Positions 39,788-48,566 of a stretch of 62,625 nucleotides of DNA are shown here, piece after piece. Location: positions 1-62,625 of the IMG/VR virus record IMGVR_UViG_3300042475_004015; one strand, 5' to 3'. Position 1 is the stretch's first letter. Every line of letters starts with the position of its first letter. Source of the stretch: a virus. Made by a program: the position numbers and the translations under genes. Below the pieces are notes generated by a model. It had not been told where the DNA came from. It did no database searches and saw only the letters and a program-made list of their open reading frames with translations.

Positions 39788-40221
39788 TGGCAAAAGCTAA
39801 TGAGTTCATCCGTAGAATAAATCTTAAGGCTTCAAAGATACCTGAGAATGCTAATAAGATAAAACGTAAAGCTGCATTAGCTATAGACCAAACTGTGGTA
39901 CTAGCTACACCTGTGGACACTGGCCGTGCTAGGTCTAACTGGTTAGTACAACTTAATTCCCCAGAGACTTCGCCCATAGAACCCTATTCACCTGGTAAAA
40001 AATTGGGTAAAAGTGATAGCGCTAATGCTTCTGCTGCCATAGCACAAGGCTTATCCGTTATTGCCCAGGCTAAACCCGGTGATACTATCTATATATCAAA
40101 TAACCTAGACTATATTGCTAAATTGAATGCCGGGTCCTCTCAACAGGCACCCTCTATGTTCGTAGAAAAGTCAATCGATGCAGCTATTCAAGCTATCTCC
40201 GGTGAAAGGTTATTAAAATGA
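39787..40221 (+). CDS. HK97 gp10-like / minor tail protein
   Basis: 144 residues. ATPVDTGRARSNWLVQLNSP and DTIYISNNLDYIAKLNAGSS, then QAPSMF, match the HK97-gp10-like virion assembly proteins. Here it lies between chaperone and tape measure. Confidence 0.75.
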   Translation: MAKANEFIRRINLKASKIPENANKIKRKAALAIDQTVVLATPVDTGRARSNWLVQLNSPETSPIEPYSPGKKLGKSDSANASAAIAQGLSVIAQAKPGDTIYISNNLDYIAKLNAGSSQQAPSMFVEKSIDAAIQAISGERLLK

Positions 40222-42917
40222 CCACAGAGAGATTTGATATTACGGTTAGAGAAGATGGCTCTAAGGAAGTTGATAGAAAAATAAGAAAAATTGGTACTGG
40301 TGCTAAGGAAACTGAAAGCGCAGTAGCCAAACTTAATACATTACTTAAAAGCCTTATAGGTGTTGGTATAATAGAAAGGTTAAGGCAATATGCGGATACT
40401 TATACTAACCTACAAAACCGTTTAAAATTGGTTACAAATAGTACAGCTCAACTGTCTGTAGTTCAACAAAAACTGTTTGACATATCACAGAAAACCAGAT
40501 CCTCGTTACCAGCTAACGTTGAGCTATTTACTAGACTGTCTTTTGCAACAAAAGAGTTAGGCACTTCACAGGCTGAGCTGTTAACCTTAACAGAAAGAAT
40601 TAACAAGGCTATCGTTATTTCAGGGGCTAATACTCAAGAAGCCCAAAACGCCCTTATTCAGTTTGCTCAGGGTTTATCATCTGGTGCACTTCAAGGTGAA
40701 GAGCTTAGATCAGTTTTAGAGCAATTACCTAGAGTAGCTGATGTTATTGCTAAACAGTTTGGTGTGCTTAATCCAGATATAGAAGTTACAAGGGCAGCTT
40801 TAAAAGAGCTTGGTAAACAAGGCAAGATTACCCCAGAGGTAATCCTAACTGCCTTTAGAAACTTTGGTGGCACATTAGATCAAGAGTTTGGTTTAACTAC
40901 AGCCACAATCGGTCAAGCATTTTTAAAACTTAACAACTCTATACTTAAGAGCTTTGGTGAACTGGATGCTAAATTGGGTATCTCGAGTACCATAGTTGCT
41001 GGTGTAGATTTTTTAAGAGAAAATCTTGAACTACTTGGCCGTGTAGCGATAGCAACAGGTATAGCCTTTGCAGTAGGTTTAGTAGCTAAAGGTATAAATA
41101 AAGCAATAACTGGCCTCAAAGATTTAGCTGCCTATATCCTTAAAAACCCCTTCACCTTTTTGGCACAGTCACTTACTGTAGTGATTAGTCTATTAACAGC
41201 TTTCTCTGACAGGATTACTATTAGTAAAGATGGCTTAGTAACATTAGAGGATTTTGGAAAAGCTGCTTTTGATGTGCTTATTAATGGCGGTACTAATGCT
41301 GCTAAAGCTACTGATACTTCTACTAATGCAATTAATAACTTAGCTATAGATGGTCAAACTGCTTTTGATGCTATAACTAAAGGTATTATTAACGTGATTG
41401 CTGCCTTGGCTAATGCGGGAGACTCAGCTGAAATCTTTTATCAAACCTTAGTATTAGGTTATAGAGAAATAATTATAAGCTTTAGTAATTTACCCCAAGA
41501 TTTTAGTATTATCTTTGCTAAAGCCCTTAATGGTGCTATACAAATTGTAGAAGATGGTGTAAATAAGATAACAAAATCACTAAGCTCAGTAACTGAGTTT
41601 GTTGGTGCTGGCCGTATAAGCGATGTAGCACTAGGTCGCTTAAATGAGAACTTTCCTAAGACTGACCCAAAGACTGACCCAGAGGTTATTGAGGCTACTA
41701 ATAGAATAAAAGAGTTAGAGGCTAGCAGAGATGCTAGAGTAGCTAATCTTACTAAGTTGCTTGAGAGTATAAAGAGTGCAGCTAAGGAGATTAGTGATAA
41801 ACGTATTGCTGATAAAGCAAAAGCTGATGCTGAAGAAGCTGCAGCACTTAAAGCCTTAGAAGAAGCTTCTGATAAAGCTAGTAAACTAGCTGCTGCAAGC
41901 GATAGTTCAGGTAGTGGAAAAGGTGCAGCTAATGATAATCAAAAAATTAGCTTAAAGGAGATTTTAAGTGACCTAGAGCAACAAGGTAAGTTGCTACAGT
42001 TAAACAACCGGGAACGTGAAATCCAAAACCAGTTAATTGGTATAGAGAATGAGTTTAAGCGTGAAGGTATACCGCTTAATCAGGCTGAGAAAGATTTACT
42101 TGAAAGCCGTCTTAGTAACCTACAGGCTTTAAACGATCAAGCTCAGATTTATGATCAGATTAAAGGTCCTTTGATCGAGAATCAAAGAAGTCAAGAGGCT
42201 TTAAATGCCCTATATGAACAGGGTAAGATTTCTATAGATGAGTATAACCAGGCACTTAATAACCTTCAAACACAAGCACTAGAAACTGATAGAACCTTAG
42301 AAGGTGGTCTATCAAGAGGGCTGGGCAGGGTAGCAGAAGAGTTTGGTAATGTATCCACTGTAGCTGAAGACCTTGTAGTAAACGCTTTTGGTAAAGCTGA
42401 AGACGCCCTAGTTGACTTTGTAGAAACAGGTAAGCTTAGCTTCAAAGATTTAGTAAACAGTATTCAGGCGGACCTTACCAGGCTTGCTGTACGTCAACTT
42501 GTAACTGCACCTCTCGCTGGTTTATTAGGTGGTGCTAGTGGTGGTCTTAGCGGCTTATTTGGAGGGGCTGCTGGTGGTGCTAGTGGTACATCGCCACTTA
42601 CCGCTTCTTCACCTGCTGGTAATGTAAGCTATAGTCCAGCTGGTAGTTCAGGAGGCTTTTTCTCCGATTTGTTTGGCTTTGCTAACGGCGGTCAGTTTCA
42701 AGTAGGTGGCCAAGGCGGTACAGATAGCCAATTAGTAGCCTTTAGAGCTAGTCCTAATGAGACAGTAACAGTTAATAAACCAGGCCAGTCTCAGGGTGGT
42801 GGAAACATCGTCATAAACATACAGACACAGGATGTAGCTTCTTTTAAAAGATCTGAGGGTCAGATATTGGGTCAGTTTGCTCAAAACCTATCAAGACAAA
42901 AGAAGAGAATGACCTAA
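40218..42917 (+). CDS. Tail tape measure protein
   Basis: 899 residues. The tape-measure amino domain is at about 60-200 (QKLFDISQKTRSSLPANVEL, then FAQGLSSGALQGEELRSVLE). Hydrophobic stretches lie near 270-325, and the lambda-type carboxy end has FVETGKLSFKDLVNSIQADL and LAVRQLVTAPLAGLLG. It sets tail length; 899 residues suggest a moderate tail. Confidence 0.93.
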   Translation: MTTERFDITVREDGSKEVDRKIRKIGTGAKETESAVAKLNTLLKSLIGVGIIERLRQYADTYTNLQNRLKLVTNSTAQLSVVQQKLFDISQKTRSSLPANVELFTRLSFATKELGTSQAELLTLTERINKAIVISGANTQEAQNALIQFAQGLSSGALQGEELRSVLEQLPRVADVIAKQFGVLNPDIEVTRAALKELGKQGKITPEVILTAFRNFGGTLDQEFGLTTATIGQAFLKLNNSILKSFGELDAKLGISSTIVAGVDFLRENLELLGRVAIATGIAFAVGLVAKGINKAITGLKDLAAYILKNPFTFLAQSLTVVISLLTAFSDRITISKDGLVTLEDFGKAAFDVLINGGTNAAKATDTSTNAINNLAIDGQTAFDAITKGIINVIAALANAGDSAEIFYQTLVLGYREIIISFSNLPQDFSIIFAKALNGAIQIVEDGVNKITKSLSSVTEFVGAGRISDVALGRLNENFPKTDPKTDPEVIEATNRIKELEASRDARVANLTKLLESIKSAAKEISDKRIADKAKADAEEAAALKALEEASDKASKLAAASDSSGSGKGAANDNQKISLKEILSDLEQQGKLLQLNNREREIQNQLIGIENEFKREGIPLNQAEKDLLESRLSNLQALNDQAQIYDQIKGPLIENQRSQEALNALYEQGKISIDEYNQALNNLQTQALETDRTLEGGLSRGLGRVAEEFGNVSTVAEDLVVNAFGKAEDALVDFVETGKLSFKDLVNSIQADLTRLAVRQLVTAPLAGLLGGASGGLSGLFGGAAGGASGTSPLTASSPAGNVSYSPAGSSGGFFSDLFGFANGGQFQVGGQGGTDSQLVAFRASPNETVTVNKPGQSQGGGNIVINIQTQDVASFKRSEGQILGQFAQNLSRQKKRMT

Positions 42918-43516
42918 TGGCTTTTCATGACATAAGATTTCCTGAAGACCTTAGCTACGGTGCTCAGGGTGGACCTGAGTTTAATACTACTGTAGTAATC
43001 ATGAAGTCAGGTCAAGAAAGTAGGAATCAAAACTGGCTAGAGTCTAGGGTAAGGTGGGATGTTAGCACCGCTATTAAAGATAAAGGGGATGCTGAAATAC
43101 TTATAGCTTTCTTTAGACTTAGAAAAGGTAGATTCCATGCTTTTAGGTTCAAAGACCACTTGGACTATATTGCTACTCTACAACCCATTGGTACTGGTAC
43201 AGGGGCCCTAACCACCTTTCAGCTATCAAAAACATACAATGATGGTTTGATCTCGACAAACAGGGTTATAACAAGGCCTGTAGATAATACTACTAAAATC
43301 TATTTTAATGGTGTTCAACAGACGACCGGCTGGACTGTTAATATCACTACAGGTGTAGTAACTTTTTCGGTCGCCCCTGGTGCTGGTGTAGCTATAACAG
43401 CTTCTTTCGAGTTTGACATACCAGCACGTTTTGATATAGATCAACTTAGGGTTACTATACAAGGTTATGATGCTTTTATAGCTGACTCTGTAAATATCGT
43501 GGAGATAAGAGAATGA
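42917..43516 (+). CDS. Distal tail protein (DUF2460)
   Basis: 199 residues. FHDIRFPEDLSYGAQGGPEF, RWDVSTAIKDKGDAEILIAF and FRLRKGRFHAFRFKDHLDY are the DUF2460 signature, equivalent to gp12 of RcGTA. It begins the GTA-like tail tip block. Confidence 0.92.
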   Translation: MAFHDIRFPEDLSYGAQGGPEFNTTVVIMKSGQESRNQNWLESRVRWDVSTAIKDKGDAEILIAFFRLRKGRFHAFRFKDHLDYIATLQPIGTGTGALTTFQLSKTYNDGLISTNRVITRPVDNTTKIYFNGVQQTTGWTVNITTGVVTFSVAPGAGVAITASFEFDIPARFDIDQLRVTIQGYDAFIADSVNIVEIRE

Positions 43517-44376
43517 CACTAAGTATACCCTTATCTATACAAGCTACCTTAGATAGCGGATCTACTAGCCTTTGCACGCTTATACTTATTATCAGAGAGG
43601 ATACTCAAGAGTTTGCCTTCACTGATTTAGATAGGGATGTAGTTTTTAGTGGTAAGACCTATAAAAGTAAAGGCGGGTTTAATGCCTCATCAGTACAATC
43701 CACATCAGGATTATCTGTAGATAACATGGACTTTGACGCAGTTATCGACGACGTAAGCATCACTCAAGATGACCTTAAGCGAGGCCTATTTAATAATGCA
43801 AAGGTGTTTGTATATCTTGTAGACTATAATAACCTAGGTAGTGGTGACAAGGTTATTTTAAGACAAGGTACGCTTGGTGATGTAACAGTTAAAGATAACG
43901 GCTCTTATTATGCTGAAGTAAGGGGTTTAAGTAACAGACTACAAACCCGTATAGGCTTAGTTTATACACCTCTGTGCAATGCCCGACAACTTGGGGATGC
44001 TCGTTGTAAGAAGTCGTTAACGGGTTTAAGTTTTGTGACATCAGTACTAGCAGTTACAAATAACCGCACCTTTACTCACAATACCTCAGTACAGGGTACT
44101 GGTTTTTTTGACTACGGAATTATAGAATGGCTTGCTGGTTCGTCTAATAACGGTGCAAAAATAGAGATTAAAAGCTACACAGTATCAGGAGGTGTTGGGA
44201 CGTTTGTACTACAGTTGCCTATGCCCAAAAACATTATAACCGGTAATAGTTTTAGAGCTATAGCCGGGTGTGATCGTAAGTTGCAGACTTGTAGGGATAG
44301 GTTTAATAATGTGGTTAATTTTAGAGGCTTCCCTAGTTTACCTGGACTCGATGAGATGTTAAAGTCTGGATCATGA
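43513..44376 (+). CDS. Tail hub protein (DUF2163)
   Basis: 287 residues. CNARQLGDARCKKSL and GCDRKLQTCRDRFNNVVNF, then RGFPSLPG, hold the four conserved Cys of DUF2163; in the RcGTA hub (gp13) such Cys bind an iron-sulfur cluster. ATGA overlap with DUF2460. Confidence 0.92.
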   Translation: MTLSIPLSIQATLDSGSTSLCTLILIIREDTQEFAFTDLDRDVVFSGKTYKSKGGFNASSVQSTSGLSVDNMDFDAVIDDVSITQDDLKRGLFNNAKVFVYLVDYNNLGSGDKVILRQGTLGDVTVKDNGSYYAEVRGLSNRLQTRIGLVYTPLCNARQLGDARCKKSLTGLSFVTSVLAVTNNRTFTHNTSVQGTGFFDYGIIEWLAGSSNNGAKIEIKSYTVSGGVGTFVLQLPMPKNIITGNSFRAIAGCDRKLQTCRDRFNNVVNFRGFPSLPGLDEMLKSGS

Positions 44377-44810
44377 TATACTCAACCGACATTGTTAAAG
44401 TTGCAAGAGAATGGATTGGTACACCTTATCATCACCAAGCTGCACTTAAAGGTATAGGCTGTGACTGCATAGGGTTACTTATAGGTGTCTGGAGGGAAAT
44501 TATTGGTAACCTGCCTGTAGAGCCGCCTGTCTACTCACCTCAATGGCACTTACACCAAAAAGAGAGCCAGTTAATCTCTGTATTAGAAAATTCTTATGGC
44601 TTTAAACGTATAAACTGTAGTAATCCACCCAGTGGTTCAGTTTTATGTATGGGTCTTAGAAAGGGGCCAGCCCACCATGCTGGTATAGCTACCGGTGATA
44701 ATACTTTTATACACTCCTTTATGACCGCCAAAAAAGTTGTAGAGGTTACTTTAGATAATGATTGGAGAAGTAGAACACACGCCGTGTTAGTATACCCGGG
44801 GGTAATCTAA
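44373..44810 (+). CDS. NlpC/P60 cell-wall peptidase of the tail tip
   Basis: 145 residues. GCDCIGLLIGVW carries the catalytic Cys and GPAHHAGIAT the His. Equivalent to RcGTA gp14; it should open peptidoglycan during DNA entry. Confidence 0.9.
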   Translation: MIYSTDIVKVAREWIGTPYHHQAALKGIGCDCIGLLIGVWREIIGNLPVEPPVYSPQWHLHQKESQLISVLENSYGFKRINCSNPPSGSVLCMGLRKGPAHHAGIATGDNTFIHSFMTAKKVVEVTLDNDWRSRTHAVLVYPGVI

Positions 44811-45436
44811 TGGCTCAATTAGGTATAGGGTTAGCTGGTAGTGCAGTTGGTGCTTTTTTTGGTGGCCCAGTTGGAGCAAGAATAGGGTTTGCAGCTGGTT
44901 CACTATTAGGGGGTATATTATTTCCAGGAGATGGCCCGCCTGATCAGGTTAATGAAGGTCCAAGAATTAGTGATACACGAGTACAGACTAGTGCCTATGG
45001 TCAATATATGTTAAAGCCGTATGGTACTGTAAGATTAGCTGGTAACCTAATATGGGCTAGCCCTATCAGGGAAGTAATACAAGAGTCTAACCAAGATGTA
45101 GGCGGTAAAGGCGGGGGAGGTGCAACTTTAACTACAAGAACCTATCTTTATTATAGGTCTTTTGCTATAGGGGTATGTTTAGGCCCAATAACCTCTTACA
45201 AAAAGATATGGGGTAATACAGAGCTTATTTATGATTCGACTACTGGTAACTCATCCTATGCTAATACTCGGTATTTAGGTAATGAGACTCAAATGCCAGA
45301 CTCGATTATACAATCCTTTGGCGATCCTAGTTATATCCCAGCTTATAGGGGTTTAGCTTATGTAGTTTTTAATGATATGCTTCTCTCTAACTTCGGTAAT
45401 TCTATACCATCACTTAGTTTTGAGGTAGAGGTATAA
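44810..45436 (+). CDS. Tail tip protein, megatron amino-domain-like, copy A
   Basis: 208 residues. A Gly-rich hydrophobic start (GIGLAGSAVGAFFGGPVGAR, then LFPGDGP) is followed by TSAYGQYMLKPYGTVRLAG, NLIWASPI and SIIQSFGDPSYIPAYRGLAY. This matches the first domain of GTA-like megatron tail proteins, here as a stand-alone gene. The next gene begins with a second copy. Confidence 0.75.
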   Translation: MAQLGIGLAGSAVGAFFGGPVGARIGFAAGSLLGGILFPGDGPPDQVNEGPRISDTRVQTSAYGQYMLKPYGTVRLAGNLIWASPIREVIQESNQDVGGKGGGGATLTTRTYLYYRSFAIGVCLGPITSYKKIWGNTELIYDSTTGNSSYANTRYLGNETQMPDSIIQSFGDPSYIPAYRGLAYVVFNDMLLSNFGNSIPSLSFEVEV

Positions 45437-47176
45437 ATGGCTATACTTGCAATAGGTATCGTTGGCGCTGGTATTGGCTCTAGTGTAGGCATGACCGCAC
45501 TTGGGTTTGGTTTAGGCACAGCTATTGGCTCACTTTTATTTCCCGGTAATGAGCCTAACTCTGCTAAACCAGAGGACGGTAAGTTAAGAATAACCGACAA
45601 TGTTTTACAGACCAGTTCTTACGGAGCCTATATGGCTGTAGGGTATGGCTTATATAAAGTGTCAGGTAATGTTATATGGGCTACTCCGATTGAAGAAGTT
45701 ACAGAAGAAACGACAAACTCTACATTAAGTTCAGGCAAGGGTATCGGCGGTGATGGTGATACTAGGGCCCCAATAATCTCTGCAAGAACTTTTTTTAGAT
45801 CAAGTATAGCGGTAGCTTTTGCTGAGGTTCCGCAACATAGACTCGAACCCGTAGTTTATAACACTACTCAGGAAAGCCAAGAAGATGGTGATATGGTGAA
45901 TATCACAGAAAGAAAAAGCTTTGTTGGTATTAGAAGGTTATGGCTTAATAATTATTTGGTAAGAGATGGGCGCTCGAGTCAGTTTGAGCCACCCAGTATA
46001 CTTAACGTTGAGGAGTATTTAGGTGATGAGAGTCAAGTACCAAGCCCTATAATTCAATCTTTTGATGGGGTAAATAACGTACCTGCTTATCGAGGTGCAT
46101 GTTATGTAGTAATACCAAACTTAGATTTAACCCCGTTTGGAAATACGCTACCTTCAGCTAGTGCTGAACTTTATGAAAGAGCTGATAGGATAGATGACCT
46201 AGAGGAAGGCGTAGAGGGGCTTGCTTTAAGTCCAGATGAGAAATACCTTTGGGTTACTAGTCATACTAAAAGAGTTGTTCAAAAAGTTGATACAAAAACT
46301 CTTGAGGTTGTTGCTCGTATTGGAAGAGACACTCAAGACCCAAATGAATATCTTGGGCTTTTACCTGCTCATCCTTGGAGATGTGCAACAAGCCTAGATG
46401 GTGCCTATGTTTGGGTTGTTCACAAAGGCGCAAAAAAGCTTACTAGAATCACAGTATCAGATAATACTTGGGTTAGTTATGATGTGGATAAAAAGTATGC
46501 TACAGACGTAGCAGTTGATGGTAGTGGTAATGTTTGGGTAACTTATCCTTTTTATGATAAGGTAACAAAATACAATTCTAGTGGTGTTAAACAACTAGAT
46601 ATAACTATATATAGTGCACCCTGGTGCATTGGATATGACCGTGAGTATAACTATCTTTGGGTAAGTACTAATAAGTCTGTTGATAGAATTAACCCTATTG
46701 ATAATACTACTTTTTCACTAAATCTTGGAGGAAATTCTACTTTAAGTAGTGGACCAGATCGAGGTCGATATTTTCATAGTGATCAGGCTTTTGTAAGAAG
46801 AAATAGTGATATGTGGGTTGCAACAACTGGTAATGATGTTGCAACTATAATAAATAGAACAGGTTTCCTTCCTTCGTATGACCCTTCATATAGAAGAACA
46901 AGGAATGTACCAACTTATCCAACAGGTGCTGATTGTAATTATAATGATATTCCTGATTTTATCCCTAATGTTCCCAATGATCCCACCCGTGGATATGGAA
47001 CAATTTACATAAGTGGCTTTGCTGGAAATAGGTTACGGGCGTTTAGTTATCAAGCAAGAGGTCATTTAAATGCAGGAACGATAGCTTTTCCTGGACAATG
47101 TGTTGCAATGCCGGATGGAAAGTGTTTTGTTACCAACACAAGACTTGGAATTGTTCAGCGAATAGATACGAGGTAA
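45437..47176 (+). CDS. Tail tip protein, megatron amino-domain copy B fused to a beta-propeller
   Basis: 579 residues. Residues 1-250 repeat copy A (GLGTAIGSLLFPGNEP, TSSYGAYMAVGYGLYKVSGN, SPIIQSFDGVNNVPAYRGAC). After a short linker, residues ~255-579 are YVTN/NHL-like propeller blades (GLALSPDEKYLWVTSHTKRV, VAVDGSGNVWVTYPFYDKVT, CVAMPDGKCFVTNTR). The propeller has fewer of the phage's typical CTACAG words and may be a later acquisition; it could bind a surface glycan. Confidence 0.75.
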   Translation: MAILAIGIVGAGIGSSVGMTALGFGLGTAIGSLLFPGNEPNSAKPEDGKLRITDNVLQTSSYGAYMAVGYGLYKVSGNVIWATPIEEVTEETTNSTLSSGKGIGGDGDTRAPIISARTFFRSSIAVAFAEVPQHRLEPVVYNTTQESQEDGDMVNITERKSFVGIRRLWLNNYLVRDGRSSQFEPPSILNVEEYLGDESQVPSPIIQSFDGVNNVPAYRGACYVVIPNLDLTPFGNTLPSASAELYERADRIDDLEEGVEGLALSPDEKYLWVTSHTKRVVQKVDTKTLEVVARIGRDTQDPNEYLGLLPAHPWRCATSLDGAYVWVVHKGAKKLTRITVSDNTWVSYDVDKKYATDVAVDGSGNVWVTYPFYDKVTKYNSSGVKQLDITIYSAPWCIGYDREYNYLWVSTNKSVDRINPIDNTTFSLNLGGNSTLSSGPDRGRYFHSDQAFVRRNSDMWVATTGNDVATIINRTGFLPSYDPSYRRTRNVPTYPTGADCNYNDIPDFIPNVPNDPTRGYGTIYISGFAGNRLRAFSYQARGHLNAGTIAFPGQCVAMPDGKCFVTNTRLGIVQRIDTR

Positions 47177-47177
47177 T

Positions 47178-48566
47178 ATGGCTGGTGTTGCAGAAGCTTA
47201 TTTTGGTTTAGAAGAGGATCAACCAATTCCTAGTCTTGATAGGGCAACGCTGTTCATAGAAGACAATGATGAGCTGTTAAACTTCTATGATACCCAAAGA
47301 AAGAGGGTGCAAAAGTTCGCTGATAGCTATCTACAGGATGCGGCCAACCCTGTAGTTACAATGATCTCAGCAGGGTCTACTACACTCACCCCTGAGGTAG
47401 CTAAAACCCGGTTAGGTTTTCAAGATTTTAGACGTATGCAAGTGTTAGTTCAGGGTTGGAAAACCTTTAACAATACTGACTATCGAGATCATGCAATGCA
47501 GATGATTCTAGATTGGGCTGATACTAATATACCTAATGGTCACCCGATTAACCAGACCCATCTAGAGGGATTGCATTATGCTCTTAAAGACTTAGCCCCT
47601 AACGGTACACCCGGACAATTTACTACCACTGATTATAATACTAGGGTTAAACCATGGCTACAGGCTATTCGCGATGCTACAGTAGCTTGGGCTTTTCCGC
47701 CGGAGCCAGGCGGGGGCACACTTTTATATGGGAATCACTATACTCACCATTATATGCAACTGTATATGTGTTATTTATCTTTGGGCGATACCACATCCGC
47801 CTCTAATTTATTAACCGCTGTAGATACACATGCTACACAAAACTTCCCCTTCGGCAATGCGGCAATAACCTACCCTCAAGTTTTTGCAGTAACTGCACTT
47901 AATCAAGGGAGTAAGTGGTATGAGATAACAGGGGATTTTACCACTCGGTTTTTAACAGGTGTAACCTTTAATATAGTTAGCTCTACAGGTAATAATGGTT
48001 TATATACTTGCTCAGCTAACTCTACCTTAGTTTTAGGAAGGACACGGATCACCGTTGTAGAGTCAATACCTTCAGCTGTAGCAAATGGTTCTGTAAGTGA
48101 GGTTTTTCAAACACCTCCCCACCAGATGCCCCGTGCTGCAACCAATGTCGGTGAAAGTATAGATTTTATTCGGCGGGATTCTTTTCATTATCATACCTAT
48201 GATATGCAGCCATGGTTAACCTTGGCTATAGCAGAGGGAACAAACCGCTATCAAACCAAGATGACTCAGGCATGGGACTGGTGGTGGGATAAGGTTCTTG
48301 ATGTTAATGATTTACACACAGAATTTACAAACAGCTCTGATGATTTTGACCAACTCCGGTGGGAGGGATCTCGGTCCGAGTATCTTCAGCCAGGGACCTT
48401 TTGGATGCCGGATGAAGCAGCAAGAACTATTTGCCTTTATTATCAATATCAATTAACATTAAATCCAAGCTATCCTATCAATGACGCTATACTTGCAATG
48501 GCCTTACGAAGTGATAGAATCTCTACTGAATGGGCATACTGGTTCCGGTTTACGTTAGGTGTTTGA
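47178..48566 (+). CDS. Tail-associated alginate-lyase-like (PL5-type) protein
   Basis: 462 residues. Helical barrel pattern with LLYGNHYTHHYMQLYMCYLS (catalytic-type Asn-His) and IRRDSFHYHTYDMQPWLTLA (Arg...Tyr-His-x-Tyr), parallel to NNHSYW and YHNYAL of PL5 alginate lyases. About 70 beta-rich residues (FLTGVTFNIVSSTGNNGLYT to SVSEVF) interrupt the barrel between the two motifs; similar modules occur in other phage virion proteins. Likely a depolymerase for a polyuronate-like capsule; the substrate is not predictable. Confidence 0.6.
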   Translation: MAGVAEAYFGLEEDQPIPSLDRATLFIEDNDELLNFYDTQRKRVQKFADSYLQDAANPVVTMISAGSTTLTPEVAKTRLGFQDFRRMQVLVQGWKTFNNTDYRDHAMQMILDWADTNIPNGHPINQTHLEGLHYALKDLAPNGTPGQFTTTDYNTRVKPWLQAIRDATVAWAFPPEPGGGTLLYGNHYTHHYMQLYMCYLSLGDTTSASNLLTAVDTHATQNFPFGNAAITYPQVFAVTALNQGSKWYEITGDFTTRFLTGVTFNIVSSTGNNGLYTCSANSTLVLGRTRITVVESIPSAVANGSVSEVFQTPPHQMPRAATNVGESIDFIRRDSFHYHTYDMQPWLTLAIAEGTNRYQTKMTQAWDWWWDKVLDVNDLHTEFTNSSDDFDQLRWEGSRSEYLQPGTFWMPDEAARTICLYYQYQLTLNPSYPINDAILAMALRSDRISTEWAYWFRFTLGV

